A stretch of 38,575 nt of DNA from Actinomycetes bacterium (GTDB taxonomy: Bacteria > Actinomycetota > Actinomycetes > Propionibacteriales > Propionibacteriaceae). Below the pieces are notes generated by a model. The model did not search any database and was not told the origin of the DNA. It saw only the letters and a list, made by a program, of their open reading frames with translations. The stretch is taken from positions 1-38,575 of the forward strand of contig JAJZQV010000017.1 of assembly GCA_021803025.1 (NCBI GenBank), read 5' to 3'. The position numbers were made by a program, and so were the translations under genes. Positions 16,143 through 26,268 of this stretch are shown here, in pieces; position 1 is the stretch's first letter; the number at the start of each line of letters is the position of its first letter.

Positions 16143-16225
16143 CCTCTGTGGCCCACTGGTGAAGAGTCAGGAAGGGGCAGCCTGATACAGAGCCAGCGCA
16201 CGCGGCGAGCACTAGCATCACGGTC

Positions 16226-17239
16226 ATGAGGGGCCCTCGGGGGGTGACGCGGGCGAGGCGCTTGCAGAGCGTACGGCCCGTGTCGATGATCCTCACCTGG
16301 GTCGTCGTCGTGGCCGGCATCGCCGCGATCGGCGCCGCGGGCTACATGGTCCTGCAGGGCTGGAACCTGCTCGACTCCCTGTACATGGCCGTCATCACGC
16401 TGACGACGACGGGGTTCCGCGAGGTCCACCCACTGTCCCCCGCCGGGCAGGTGTGGACGATGATGATGTCGGTCGTCGCGATCGGCATCATCTTCGGCAC
16501 CGTCGGCATCGTCGCCGAGCAGACGGTCGGCGACGCGTGGACCGGCAGGAGAGGACAGCGACTCATGCAACGTCTTGTCGACTCGTTGAGCGGGCACTAC
16601 ATCATCTGCGGGTACGGCCGGGTCGGCTCGCTGGTCGCCCGCGACCTCACGGCCGCCGGTCACGACGTGGTCGTCCTCGACATCGGGGAGGACTCGCTGT
16701 CGAGGGCCGAGGCCGACGGCTACCCGGTCATCCACGGGGATGGCACGTCCGACACCGTTCTCCTGAGGGCCGGCATCACGAGGGCACGCGGGCTCGTGAG
16801 CTGCATCGACTCGGACGCGAGCAACGTGTACGTGACGCTGTCGGCGAGAACCCTCAACCCCGACCTGTTCATCGTCGGCCGCGCCGGCGACGAGGGGGTC
16901 GTCCAGAAGCTGCGGATCGCGGGGGCCGACCGGGCGATCTCCCCGTACACCATGGCCGGCACGACGATCGCCAACATGGCCCTCCGCCCCCGCGTCCTCG
17001 AGTTCATCGACGCGGCCCTGTCCCGCGGCGACCTGGCGTTCACGCTGGAGGAGGTGACCGTCGACGCCTCGCTCGCGGGGCAGACGGTCGCCGACCTCCG
17101 CGCCCGGAAGGTGTTCACCCTTGCCATCTCGCGCACCGAGGGAACGTACGAGGCGAACCCTTCGGACTCCCGGGTCCTCTCCCTCGACGAGCACCTCATC
17201 GTCTCGGGCTCATCGGAGGCTGTGGCCGCGCTCGGCTAG
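16226..17239 (+). CDS. Two-TM potassium-channel-like protein with RCK (TrkA) domains and an altered filter
   Basis: A 337-aa MthK-like protein. TM1 is ~21-43, the pore loop ~50-68 and TM2 ~75-97. A TrkA-N Rossmann domain starts at ~123 (YIICGYGRVGS, GxGxxG at 129-134; acidic LDIGED at ~151). A TrkA-C-like domain covers ~255-337. The pore reads ITLTTTGFREVHPL, so the canonical T-V-G-Y-G-D filter is T-T-G-F-R-E: the second glycine is Arg65. Potassium selectivity or conduction cannot be assumed. ATG at 16226 has a weak Shine-Dalgarno; an ATG at 16286 would start just at TM1. Divergent from the DUF6895 pair. Confidence 0.82.
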   Translation: MRGPRGVTRARRLQSVRPVSMILTWVVVVAGIAAIGAAGYMVLQGWNLLDSLYMAVITLTTTGFREVHPLSPAGQVWTMMMSVVAIGIIFGTVGIVAEQTVGDAWTGRRGQRLMQRLVDSLSGHYIICGYGRVGSLVARDLTAAGHDVVVLDIGEDSLSRAEADGYPVIHGDGTSDTVLLRAGITRARGLVSCIDSDASNVYVTLSARTLNPDLFIVGRAGDEGVVQKLRIAGADRAISPYTMAGTTIANMALRPRVLEFIDAALSRGDLAFTLEEVTVDASLAGQTVADLRARKVFTLAISRTEGTYEANPSDSRVLSLDEHLIVSGSSEAVAALG

Positions 17240-17318
17240 GTGCCGTCACTGACGCGTAACACGCCCGGCAGCGGGTGTAGCACGACGAGATGTAACACCC
17301 AGTCCCTACCGTTCCCCC

Positions 17319-17435
17319 ATGACGGCGTTGTTCGACGAGTACCCCACCGGCCGAGCGGCCTGGGACGAGATGCTCGTGGGTCCCGACCATCCGAGAGCGG
17401 CCCACGCGGGACACGTGTACGAGACGTTGCCATGA
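17319..17435 (+). pseudogene. Remnant of a circularly permuted ATP-grasp gene (N-terminus only)
   Basis: A 38-codon frame begins MTALFDEYPTGRAAWDEM and ends at TGA 17433-17435. That opening is the characteristic N-terminus of circularly permuted ATP-grasp proteins (LFD-YPTG-AWDEMF), which normally exceed 450 aa and are encoded with an alpha-E protein and a transglutaminase-like protein. Nothing of the remaining domain is visible downstream, and there is no Shine-Dalgarno. A second short frame (17432-17503, MTAAIPSRSAK) overlaps its end. Identification rests on ~15 residues. Confidence 0.45.
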
Positions 17436-17503
17436 CGGCGGCCATCCCGTCCCGGAGCGCCAAGGCAAAGGCCAGGTCAGCGGCCCGGTTCGCGGCTGTC
17501 TGA

Positions 17504-17885
17504 GGAGGCCCAGACCGGTACGTCACTCCCGTCTCGTTCGTCACATCTGTCACAGAATTGCGAACTCCTGGCGACCTGCGGATGACGGCGTTGTAACGTA
17601 TCGCCCGCGACCTACCCCAAACAGGTGATCGACGTGCTCTGCGCCGGACCCCCGGCGGCGGATCCCGCACCCGCTCGAGACCTCTCGAGGGCTGTGGCCG
17701 CTGCCGGGGCCGCGCTTTCTCCCAGCGGCTTGGACCGCGTCGGTCCCGCGTCCCGGAATCCATGCATCGAGTGGTGAGAAGCCCGGGCGAACGCTACTTT
17801 GGGCCTGTCAGAGGCACGGCCCGGGCAGGTCCCGACGTACCGCCGCGGGTACTTTCCGGCGCTTCGCTGGACGACTGGAGGACAC
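17504..17885. other. Intergenic leader of citrate synthase
   Basis: A 382-bp gap. I find no ORF with a Shine-Dalgarno, no tRNA and no convincing hairpin. The citrate synthase promoter must lie here, but no good -35/-10 pair stands out. Confidence 0.4.
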
Positions 17886-19193
<1,308 letters not shown>

Positions 19194-19207
19194 ACCTCCC
19201 GACGCGC

Positions 19208-19233
19208 ACCCGGTCGAGGCGTCTCGGCCGGGT
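19208..19233 (+). terminator. Hairpin terminator of citrate synthase
   Basis: acccggtcgag (19208-19218), loop gcgt, and ctcggccgggt (19223-19233) form an 11-bp stem with one U-G pair, followed by gtt. It lies 15 nt after the stop codon. Confidence 0.75.
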
Positions 19234-19258
19234 GTTCGCGTGCACGCAGAAAGACTCC

Positions 19259-20059
19259 ATGACTGACTCGATCACCCATCCGGAACCTGCCGGCTCGTTC
19301 ACGTCCTTCCCGCTGTACTCAGCGCCCCTCGATCCCGATGCGGTCCTGGAGCGACTGACGACCGCGTTCACCGACCAGAGCGTCGGACGGGGGCTGCCCA
19401 CGAAGACCGGCGAGCCGACGATCGTGGTGACGCTCCATGGCGTACGGATCGTGGTGGCCCTTTCCGATACCCCCGTCCCTGAGCAGGAGGCGACGCGGAA
19501 CTGCCACCCGGCGTACTGGAGCGACACCGCGCCGGTGGACAGCCACGTGGCGCACGCCGTCGTGCGGGCCGAGGCTGCCGACCGTCCCGACGACTCGCTG
19601 CTCGAGCAGACGCTCGCGGCGCACGTCACCGGGTCCCTCGTCGCGGCCAGCCTCGTGGAGGCGCCGGAGGCGGTCGCCCTGTACACGGCGTCGGCGGCCA
19701 CGACGCTGCCGCCCGAGGTGGTCTCGGACGTCATCCATGCCGCGTACGCCGATCCCGAGGACCCGCAGCTCCCGGTCGACCTGTGGCTGTCCGTATGGTC
19801 GTGGGGCAACGAGGTGACCGGTACGACCCTCGCCACGTTCGGCCTTCCCACCTTCGGCCACGCCGACCTCATGCTCGAGGCGACGCCGCTGGACCTCGCC
19901 GACTCCACGAACCTGCTTCTCGACATCGCGCGCTACGTCGTGACGACCGGTGCGCGTCTCCACCCGGGCGACGAGCTGGGGCATGCCGAGCGGCGTCTAC
20001 GGCTCGAAGCGACGATCAGCCCGAGCCACGGCGAGCCTGTGCTGGGGGTCGTGCTGTGA
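19259..20059 (+). CDS. DUF4261-family protein
   Basis: A 266-aa cytosolic protein of unknown function. Resemblance to DUF4261 comes from the mid-section (HVAHAVVRAE... LLEQTLAAHVTGSLVAASLVEAPEAVALYTASAATTLPP) and the C-terminal FGLPTFGHADLMLEA...LLLDIARYVVTTGARL. In the family this region is thought to include a domain implicated in stress or surface-associated operons, but no activity is known. The ATG at 19259 has only a weak aga-rich upstream; an in-frame GTG at 19232 is an alternative but overlaps the terminator. Its TGA overlaps the GTG of the next gene by 4 nt. Confidence 0.65.
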   Translation: MTDSITHPEPAGSFTSFPLYSAPLDPDAVLERLTTAFTDQSVGRGLPTKTGEPTIVVTLHGVRIVVALSDTPVPEQEATRNCHPAYWSDTAPVDSHVAHAVVRAEAADRPDDSLLEQTLAAHVTGSLVAASLVEAPEAVALYTASAATTLPPEVVSDVIHAAYADPEDPQLPVDLWLSVWSWGNEVTGTTLATFGLPTFGHADLMLEATPLDLADSTNLLLDIARYVVTTGARLHPGDELGHAERRLRLEATISPSHGEPVLGVVL

Positions 20060-20664
20060 GCGTCTCGTACTTCCATGCCGGGGACGGCGGCTCCCTCTCC
20101 CCCGAGGACGCACTGCGAGTCTGGGCGGCCGAGGCCTACGCCATCCTCGTGGAGACGGCCTCTCACTACGGGCACGTGATCTCGGCGGAACAGCTCGCCC
20201 AGGCCGTGCAGGACAGGACGTCCGTACGGTCCACGATGCATCGCGCTGCGTGGCTGGGACGGGTGCTCCTCCTGGTCGTCCACCGGTGCGTCGCGACCGG
20301 CGAGCCCCCGTTGACCTCGCTCGTCGTGAACCCGGCGACCGGGATGGTGGGGCCGGTGTACAGCGAGGTCCAGCGCGTCACGAAGCAGCCGAGTCTCAAC
20401 GACATGGCGCGCGAGAAGGCGGCCGCTCAGGGTCGGCTGGACTCGTACCGGCGCTACGCCTCCGACGTACCGGCGGGCGCCGAGCCGCGGCTGGCGACGA
20501 AGTTCGTCGAGACGTGGGAGAAGGCCAGGCGCACGGGCCGCGCAGCGGCAGCGCCCCGCCGCCCGGCTCCGGAGCCTGCCCCGCCGGACGTGCCGCTGAC
20601 CCGCATCTGCCCGCGCTGCTTCCTGGAGACCCCGATCAAGGGCGAGTGCCAGAACTGCGGCTGA
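20056..20664 (+). CDS. Uncharacterised protein with a C-terminal zinc ribbon
   Basis: A 202-aa protein. It starts at GTG 20056 inside the previous gene's stop (GTGA overlap). Residues ~20-105 form an alpha/beta module (HYGHVISAEQLAQAVQ... AWLGRVLLLVVHRCVATGEPPLTSLVVNP..G.VG) that recalls small actinobacterial proteins with a winged-helix-like 'YG.VIT..ELA' segment. A flexible Pro/Ala linker follows (~160-180). The end is a four-cysteine ribbon, CPRC...CQNC (C185, C188, C198, C201). Nucleic-acid or protein binding is a reasonable guess. Coupled to the DUF4261-like gene, so they probably act together. Confidence 0.65.
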   Translation: MSVSYFHAGDGGSLSPEDALRVWAAEAYAILVETASHYGHVISAEQLAQAVQDRTSVRSTMHRAAWLGRVLLLVVHRCVATGEPPLTSLVVNPATGMVGPVYSEVQRVTKQPSLNDMAREKAAAQGRLDSYRRYASDVPAGAEPRLATKFVETWEKARRTGRAAAAPRRPAPEPAPPDVPLTRICPRCFLETPIKGECQNCG

Positions 20665-20773
20665 GACGCACTGAACGGCACGACGCGCCGTCGAGTGTGT
20701 GAGCGCGGAACGCGCGCCGGGTGGAACGAGGAGAACCGCCGGGCCAGGCTCGGCGGCCCTCTCCCCATCGGTA

Positions 20774-20802
20774 GAAGCCGCCCTCCCCAAGCGGGCGTCT
20801 TC
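20774..20802 (+). terminator. Probable hairpin terminator
   Basis: gaagccgccc (20774-20783) and gggcgtcttc (20793-20802) pair over 10 bp with one mismatch around a 9-nt loop. It lies ~110 nt after the zinc-ribbon gene. Confidence 0.55.
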
Positions 20803-20957
20803 TGTGCCTGGTACAGACGATACCCACGCCGACCGACAACAATCTAGATCAAGTGCACATCAAGATGAGGATGTGGTTCGGTTTGGGTCTTGTCTGACCC
20901 GCCGCAGTCCCGATCCACTGCGACGCCTTCTTCCGCACGATCAGGCAGGATGCCGTC

Positions 20958-22010
20958 ATGTCCCTCAGCGAAGAGCAGCCACGCCCGACCCCGGCCCTCG
21001 AGGAGTTCATCGCCGGCCTGCCCAAGGCCGAGCTGCACGTCCACCACGTGGGGTCCGCGTCCCCAGCGATCGTCGCCGAGCTCGCCGCCCGCCATCCGGG
21101 ACGGGTGCCGTCGGACCCCGAGGCGCTGGCCGACTACTTCACGTTCACCGACTTCGCCCACTTCATCGACCTGTACCTGTCCGTGGTCGACCTCGTCCGC
21201 ACCCCCGAGGACATCTGGACCCTCACGCGCGGCGTTGCGGAGGAGCTCGCGCGCCAGCAGGTCCGCTACGTGGAGCTGACGTGCTCGCCCGTGACGAACG
21301 TCCGTGCGGGGGTGCCGATCGAGGCGTTCGTCGAGGCGATCGAGGATGTACGGGTCGTCGCCGAGCGCGACCTCGGGCTGACGATGCGCTGGATCTGGGA
21401 CATCCCCGGAGAGCTCGGTCTGCAGGCGGGGGTCGAGACGCTGAGGTACGCGCTCGACCACGGCCCCTCGACGCTCATCGGCTTCGGCCTGGGCGGCCCG
21501 GAGATCGGCGTCCCGCGTCCTCAGTTCGAGGACGTCTTCGCGCGGGCCCGTGCCGCGGGTCTCCACTCCGTCCCGCACGCCGGGGAGACGACCGGCCCCC
21601 AGACGATCTGGGACGCGATCCGGCTCCTCGGGGCGGAGCGCATCGGGCACGGCACGTCGGCGGTGCAGGACCCTGCACTGCTGGCCCACCTTGCCGAGCA
21701 CCGGATCCCCGTCGAGGTCTCCCCGACCTCGAACATCGCCACCCGGGCGGTCGCGACGTACGCCGAACACCCTCTCCGCGCCCTGGTGGACGCCGGCGTT
21801 CCGGTCAGCATCAACTCCGACGACCCGCCGATGTTCTCCACGACCTTGACCACCGAGTACGGGGTCGCGGCAGCCCTCCTCGACCTGGACCAGGCGGGCG
21901 TCGCCGACCTGGCCCTCGCCGCGGTCGACCACAGCTTCGCGCCGCCCGAGGTCAAGACCGCCATGCGTGACGAGATCCGGGAGTATGCAGCGTCGCGGTC
22001 GAGAGGCTGA
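20958..22010 (+). CDS. Adenosine-deaminase-family enzyme (adenosine or aminodeoxyfutalosine deaminase)
   Basis: A 350-aa zinc hydrolase of the amidohydrolase superfamily. Metal and catalytic residues are in place: HVH (H27, H29), HAGETTGP (catalytic Glu and zinc His), RIGHGTS and NSDDPPMF. The first motif reads ELHVHHVGS where classical adenosine deaminases have ELHLHLEGS or similar, so a substrate-pocket position is Val rather than an acidic residue. This variant is seen in actinobacterial homologues, some of which may act on 6-amino-6-deoxyfutalosine of the futalosine menaquinone pathway. No other mqn gene is in the window, so the substrate is open. ATG at 20958. Followed after 35 nt by the TIM-barrel gene. 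Confidence 0.88.
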   Translation: MSLSEEQPRPTPALEEFIAGLPKAELHVHHVGSASPAIVAELAARHPGRVPSDPEALADYFTFTDFAHFIDLYLSVVDLVRTPEDIWTLTRGVAEELARQQVRYVELTCSPVTNVRAGVPIEAFVEAIEDVRVVAERDLGLTMRWIWDIPGELGLQAGVETLRYALDHGPSTLIGFGLGGPEIGVPRPQFEDVFARARAAGLHSVPHAGETTGPQTIWDAIRLLGAERIGHGTSAVQDPALLAHLAEHRIPVEVSPTSNIATRAVATYAEHPLRALVDAGVPVSINSDDPPMFSTTLTTEYGVAAALLDLDQAGVADLALAAVDHSFAPPEVKTAMRDEIREYAASRSRG

Positions 22011-22045
22011 GAATCCGGTTCGGTGTCGGCGGGTACCGTCACGGC

Positions 22046-22879
22046 ATGGTGAGTCATGCCGTCCACGACTGGTCCCTCCACCGCACGCTCGGCCGCTTCG
22101 TCTCGGTCCACGCGAACCCTCCGGGCGCCTCGACCGGGATGAGCCCGGCCGACCCGGACCCGGGAGCGCTCGCACTGCTCGACCTGCCGGGTGAGCTCGC
22201 CGCACGGGGTTACGACACCGTTCAGCTCTGCCACTTCCATCTTCCGAGCCGCGACCGGTCGTACCTCGACGAGCTGCGCTCCGCACTATGCGACGCGGGC
22301 GTCGTCCTCGATGCCCTGCTGGTCGACTCGGGTGACCTCGTCGACCTCACGGACGCGGAGATCCACGAGAGGTGGATCGCCGGGTGGCTGGAGGACGCCG
22401 CTGCCCTCGGCGCACGGCGCGCCCGCGTCATCGCGGGGCAGTCCGAGCCGACTCCCCACCGTCTGGCTCAGAGCAGCCAGGCGCTGAGGCGGCTCGCTCA
22501 GGGCTCCGACGTCCGCGTCGTCACAGAGAACTGGATGGCTCTGCTCCCCACGGCCGCCGAGGTTCACCTGCTCCTCGACGCCTGTGAGGGCCAGGTCGGC
22601 CTCCTCGTCGACCTCGCGAACTGGACCGGCCCCGACAGGGACGCCCAGCTCGCCTCGATCGGCGGACGCGCCGAGACGTCGCACGCGAAGTGCCGGACGA
22701 CCGCGGAGGGTGTCCTGGACGTGGACGACTACCGGCGCGCTCTCCATGCGGTGCTCGGGGCGGGGTTCTCCGGACCCCTGTGCCTCGTGTACGACGGGCC
22801 GGACCCCGACGAGTGGGGAGCACTCGCCACGTGCCGCGACGTCGTCGACGAGGTCACCACACGCACGGCGACGGCCTGA
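22046..22879 (+). CDS. TIM-barrel protein, sugar-phosphate isomerase/epimerase-like
   Basis: A 277-aa protein resembling the xylose-isomerase-like/AP-endonuclease-2 TIM-barrel family. Strand-end motifs fit: FVSVHANPPG, GYDTVQLCHFHLP, ALLVDSGDLVDL, ARRARVIAGQSEP, VVTENWMALLP, VGLLVDLANW, TSHAKCRT and GPLCLVYDGP. The carboxylate/His set expected for the metal (E in VVTENW, D in LVDLANW, H in SHAK, D in VYDGP) is present, so an active metalloenzyme is likely. The substrate is unknown. It lies 35 nt after the deaminase gene on the same strand with no terminator between, suggesting one transcript. Convergent with the HAD gene. Confidence 0.85.
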   Translation: MVSHAVHDWSLHRTLGRFVSVHANPPGASTGMSPADPDPGALALLDLPGELAARGYDTVQLCHFHLPSRDRSYLDELRSALCDAGVVLDALLVDSGDLVDLTDAEIHERWIAGWLEDAAALGARRARVIAGQSEPTPHRLAQSSQALRRLAQGSDVRVVTENWMALLPTAAEVHLLLDACEGQVGLLVDLANWTGPDRDAQLASIGGRAETSHAKCRTTAEGVLDVDDYRRALHAVLGAGFSGPLCLVYDGPDPDEWGALATCRDVVDEVTTRTATA

Positions 22880-22918
22880 CGACGGGGAGCCGAGCCGCGG
22901 CCGACGGCCGGCAGCGAG

Positions 22919-23581
22919 TCAGCCCAGCGACCGCACGAGTTCCTCAGTGAGCTCGTCGAGCGTCGTGAGCACCGCTCCGCACAGCGCGAGGGTGTCCTCG
23001 GCGGGCGGGTGGAACGCGGGCGGGACGCAGACCACAGCCATCCCGGCCGCGTGGGCGGACCTCACGCCGTTCGTGGAGTCCTCGATGGCGACAGTCCTCG
23101 TCGCGTCCACGCCGAGCAGCTCACAGGCCCTGAGGTAACCGTCCGGGAACGGCTTGCCGCGCGGCACCTCCTCGGTGGAGACGGTGACGGCGAGCGCGTC
23201 GGACAGGTCCAGGCGCTCCACGACGAGGTCGATGAGCCGGCGCGGGGACGAGGACGCGATCGCGGTCGGAGCCAGCCCGGCCATCCGCCGTACGGCCTCC
23301 ACCGCGCCCGGCAGGACGGGGAGCCCGCCGTGCGCGTACTCGTCGGCCATCCCGCCGATCGTGCGCTGGGCGACCTCCTCCCAGGTGCCGCGGATCCCGA
23401 TGACGTCCCTCATGTGCTCGGCCCACTCGCGCGTCGAGAGGCCCATCATGATCGGCGTCGAGCTGTCGGGCCACTCGATCCCGTCCTCGGCCGCCATGCG
23501 ACGACGTACCCGGTCCCAGATCGGCTCGGTCTCGATGAGGATCCCGTCCATGTCGAAGACCACGGCGTCGGGAAAGGTCAC
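22919..23581 (-). CDS. HAD-superfamily sugar-phosphatase-like hydrolase
   Basis: A 220-aa subfamily IA haloacid-dehalogenase-type phosphatase. Motif I is VFDMDGILIETE (nucleophile D9 or so plus the second Asp), motif II ASSSPRR, motif III lysine in PRGKPFPDGY and motif IV AIEDSTNGV. The four-helix cap lies between motifs I and II. Closest by eye to hexitol/2-deoxyglucose-6-phosphatases or beta-phosphoglucomutase relatives. I chose GTG 23581 because gaggagc sits 5 nt upstream and it begins immediately before the first strand. It follows the subtilase stop by 20 nt and so may be co-transcribed with it. Confidence 0.88.
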   Translation of the reverse strand: MTFPDAVVFDMDGILIETEPIWDRVRRRMAAEDGIEWPDSSTPIMMGLSTREWAEHMRDVIGIRGTWEEVAQRTIGGMADEYAHGGLPVLPGAVEAVRRMAGLAPTAIASSSPRRLIDLVVERLDLSDALAVTVSTEEVPRGKPFPDGYLRACELLGVDATRTVAIEDSTNGVRSAHAAGMAVVCVPPAFHPPAEDTLALCGAVLTTLDELTEELVRSLG

Positions 23582-23601
23582 GGGAAGCTCCTCGGTGTCG
23601 G

Positions 23602-26145
23602 CTACAGGATGTAGCCGAAGATATCCGCCACGAGCTGCACGGTCCCACCCGACCCGTCGTACAGGGTCGCCTGGCCACCTGCGAGAGCCACCGTGGCCAT
23701 GTTCGGAACCGTCTGGCCCGCCACGAAGTTGACGTTGGAGACCAGGGGGAGGCATGCCTGCGTGGGGTAGGCCGCGACCCACCCTCCCGCGCGCGGCTCG
23801 GTGACGGTGAGGTTCATGAAGACGCCGTGAGCGTTGGACGGGACCGACCCGCCGGTCATCGTCACGACCACCCCGGAGCTCGGGGCGACAGGACCCTGGA
23901 CGCCGAGACCGATACGGGTGTCGACCAGGCGGCTGGGTGCGATCGGCCTCACGGACCCGGCGGCGACCGGGTCACCGGCGGTGAGGTAGCCCTCGACGTC
24001 GACGATGACCTGGGCCGGCCCGGTGCCCCCGTTGAGGACCGAGACCTTGCCGTTCGTCCCCACCTTGGCCAGCACCATGTTCGGCGCGGTGAGGTTGGGC
24101 ACGAAGTTCAGGTTCGACGTCGGCGGAGTGGGTTGCCCGGACGGGAACACCGTGAGGTAGCCCGTGCCCTGGGGCTGGGTCACCGTGACGTTGAGGAACA
24201 CGGCCGTGGCGTCCGCGGGAACGCCTGCGGACCCGGTGACCGAGACGTCCATGACCTTCCCGGCCCCCAGTGCGCCGGGGCCCTGCCGCGTGTCCACGAG
24301 ACGCTGCGGCGCGACCGGCATGACGGCGCCCGCGTCGGCCACGGTGCCTCCGGCGATGTACGACTGGATGTCGACGATGAGCTGGACGGACCCGCCCATC
24401 ACCGTGAGGGCGATCGACCCGTCAGCCCCGACGGGCACGAGTGCCAGGTTCGCGCTCGTGCTGCCGTACGTGAAGTTTGCGCTGGACGTGGCAGGCATCG
24501 TGCCGCCCGAGGCGTACGCGGTGACGTACCCGTCGGAGGTCACGTCCGCGACCGTGATGTTCACGAGCGCCGCGGACACCGAGCTCATGATGTCGCCGAC
24601 GCCCGCCACCGGGAGCCTGACGGTCTGTCCGCCCGCGACACGTCCGACGGGACCGGGGCCGAAGCGGGTGTCCATGAGCCTCGACGGGGTCATCGTCACC
24701 ACCGTGCCCGGGTCAGGACGCGCGCTGGGGACCACCGCCGCGCTCGTGCCCGTGACGCGGGCGTAGCCGGGGCTGCTGCCGGCGACCGTGACCGTCAGCG
24801 ACTGGCCGACGTCGTTGCTCGTCACGACGTACGTCGCAGCCGTGGCGTTGAGGATGGCGACCCCGTTGCGGTTCCACTGGTACGTCAGGTCAGCCGGTGC
24901 GGGGGTCCAGTGCTGCGCCGCGTGGAGCGTCTCGCCGACGTATCTGGCGCCCGAGATCGACGGATCCGCACCGACGAACATGCCCGTGGCGTGCAGCAGC
25001 TCGTTCGGTGAGCGCGCCGCCATGCCTCCCGGACCGGTCACGAGGCCGTTGAGGGACTGGCCCAGGAGCTCGGCCCGCACCTGGTCGGGGGTCCACGTCG
25101 GGTGGTCGTGCAGGATCAGCGCAATGGTCGCCGAGGCGAGGGGAGCGGAGAAGGACGTCCCGGATCCGATCCCGGTCGAGGTGTTCGTGGAGCCCAAGAG
25201 CGCGACGGTGTTACTGACCCCGGGAGCGTACAGGTCGACGCAGGAGCCGTAGTTCGACCAGGTGGGCTCGACATGGTTCTGGTCGACCGCCGCGACGGTG
25301 ACCGCGTCCGGCAGTCTCGCGGGGTCTTCGGTGCAGGCGTCCAGCCCGTTCCCCGCTCCGTCTCCGTTGCCTGCCGCGGCGACGACGCTGACCCCGGAGT
25401 TGATGAGGCCCTGGAGAGCCGTGTCGAGGGGCGAGGTCCCGCCAGACGCCGGTCCGCCGAAGCTGAGGTTGGCCACCGCGGGCGCGCCCGCGGCTCGGTT
25501 CGACGCGATCCAGTCCACGGCTCGGATGACGTCAGACCCGTAGCCGGAGCCGGTGCAGTCGAGGACCCGCAGCGGGACGAGCGTCACGCCCTTGGCGGCG
25601 CCGAACGTGTTCCCGGCGACCAGGCTCGAGACAGCCGTGCCGTGCCCCGCGCAGTCGGACGGGTCGGTGTCGTTGTCGACGAAGTCGTAGCCCGCGCCGA
25701 TCGTCGCGCTGCTGAACTGCGTGTGGGTCCGCTGGATGCCGGAGTCGATCACGTACACGGTGACCCCGCTGCCGTCGTTGGGGTAGGTGTACGAGCCGTC
25801 GAGGCCGGCTGTCGGACCGTCGAGCATGTCGATGTCCCAGGGTGCGTTCAGCTCAGTGGCAGAGGCCTTGACGACCGTGTCGGGCGTCACGGACCTGACC
25901 CGCGGGTTCTTCGCCAGGGCCGCGGCAGCCGTCGCGTTGAGCTTCACGATGGCGCCCTGGAAGACCTTGTGGACCACGTGTGCGGTCGGCCCCAGGAGCT
26001 GTGGCACGACCTTGTCCGCGGAGACGCCGCTCGCCAGCTGCACGATGTACGTCTGGGTCGTCGGGTCCCCGTGGGCGGGGACCACGGGCAGGACCACGAG
26101 AGCGGCGAGCACACCCATGGCGGTGAGGCTCCGACGTAGCCGCAT
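23602..26145 (-). CDS. Secreted subtilase (S8) with Ig-like and triple 'DTR' repeat domains
   Basis: An 847-aa exported serine protease. It has a signal peptide (1-~25), an I9-type propeptide (~32-94) and an S8 catalytic domain (~100-385) with Asp134 (VIDSGI), His168 (AGHGTAV), oxyanion Asn260 (AAAGNGDG) and Ser331 (GTSFSAP). An Ig-like segment follows (~405-480, YQWNRNG... ATYVVTSNDVGQSL). Three ~120-residue repeats then start RLMDTR, RLVDTR and RLVDTR, the same module that ends the amidase at 10807-13422. The ATG at 26145 follows aaggaga; an upstream ATG at 26220 is less likely. It lies 123 nt downstream of the mannosidase gene on the same strand. Confidence 0.9.
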   Translation of the reverse strand: MRLRRSLTAMGVLAALVVLPVVPAHGDPTTQTYIVQLASGVSADKVVPQLLGPTAHVVHKVFQGAIVKLNATAAAALAKNPRVRSVTPDTVVKASATELNAPWDIDMLDGPTAGLDGSYTYPNDGSGVTVYVIDSGIQRTHTQFSSATIGAGYDFVDNDTDPSDCAGHGTAVSSLVAGNTFGAAKGVTLVPLRVLDCTGSGYGSDVIRAVDWIASNRAAGAPAVANLSFGGPASGGTSPLDTALQGLINSGVSVVAAAGNGDGAGNGLDACTEDPARLPDAVTVAAVDQNHVEPTWSNYGSCVDLYAPGVSNTVALLGSTNTSTGIGSGTSFSAPLASATIALILHDHPTWTPDQVRAELLGQSLNGLVTGPGGMAARSPNELLHATGMFVGADPSISGARYVGETLHAAQHWTPAPADLTYQWNRNGVAILNATAATYVVTSNDVGQSLTVTVAGSSPGYARVTGTSAAVVPSARPDPGTVVTMTPSRLMDTRFGPGPVGRVAGGQTVRLPVAGVGDIMSSVSAALVNITVADVTSDGYVTAYASGGTMPATSSANFTYGSTSANLALVPVGADGSIALTVMGGSVQLIVDIQSYIAGGTVADAGAVMPVAPQRLVDTRQGPGALGAGKVMDVSVTGSAGVPADATAVFLNVTVTQPQGTGYLTVFPSGQPTPPTSNLNFVPNLTAPNMVLAKVGTNGKVSVLNGGTGPAQVIVDVEGYLTAGDPVAAGSVRPIAPSRLVDTRIGLGVQGPVAPSSGVVVTMTGGSVPSNAHGVFMNLTVTEPRAGGWVAAYPTQACLPLVSNVNFVAGQTVPNMATVALAGGQATLYDGSGGTVQLVADIFGYIL

Positions 26146-26268
26146 CGCGTCTCCTTGGCTAAGGCACTGTGCGTCCTGCACGGACTGGTCCGGACCCACG
26201 GACGGTGAGACGACGATCACCGGGGCGGGCTATCGGAGCGTACCTCAGCGACGCCGAGATCCCTCGCC

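Noticed and set aside
15845-17194. 450-codon upstream extension of the DUF6895-like gene
   Set aside because: It is antisense to the channel gene and passes across the 85-residue gene; the GTGA overlap gives a better start.
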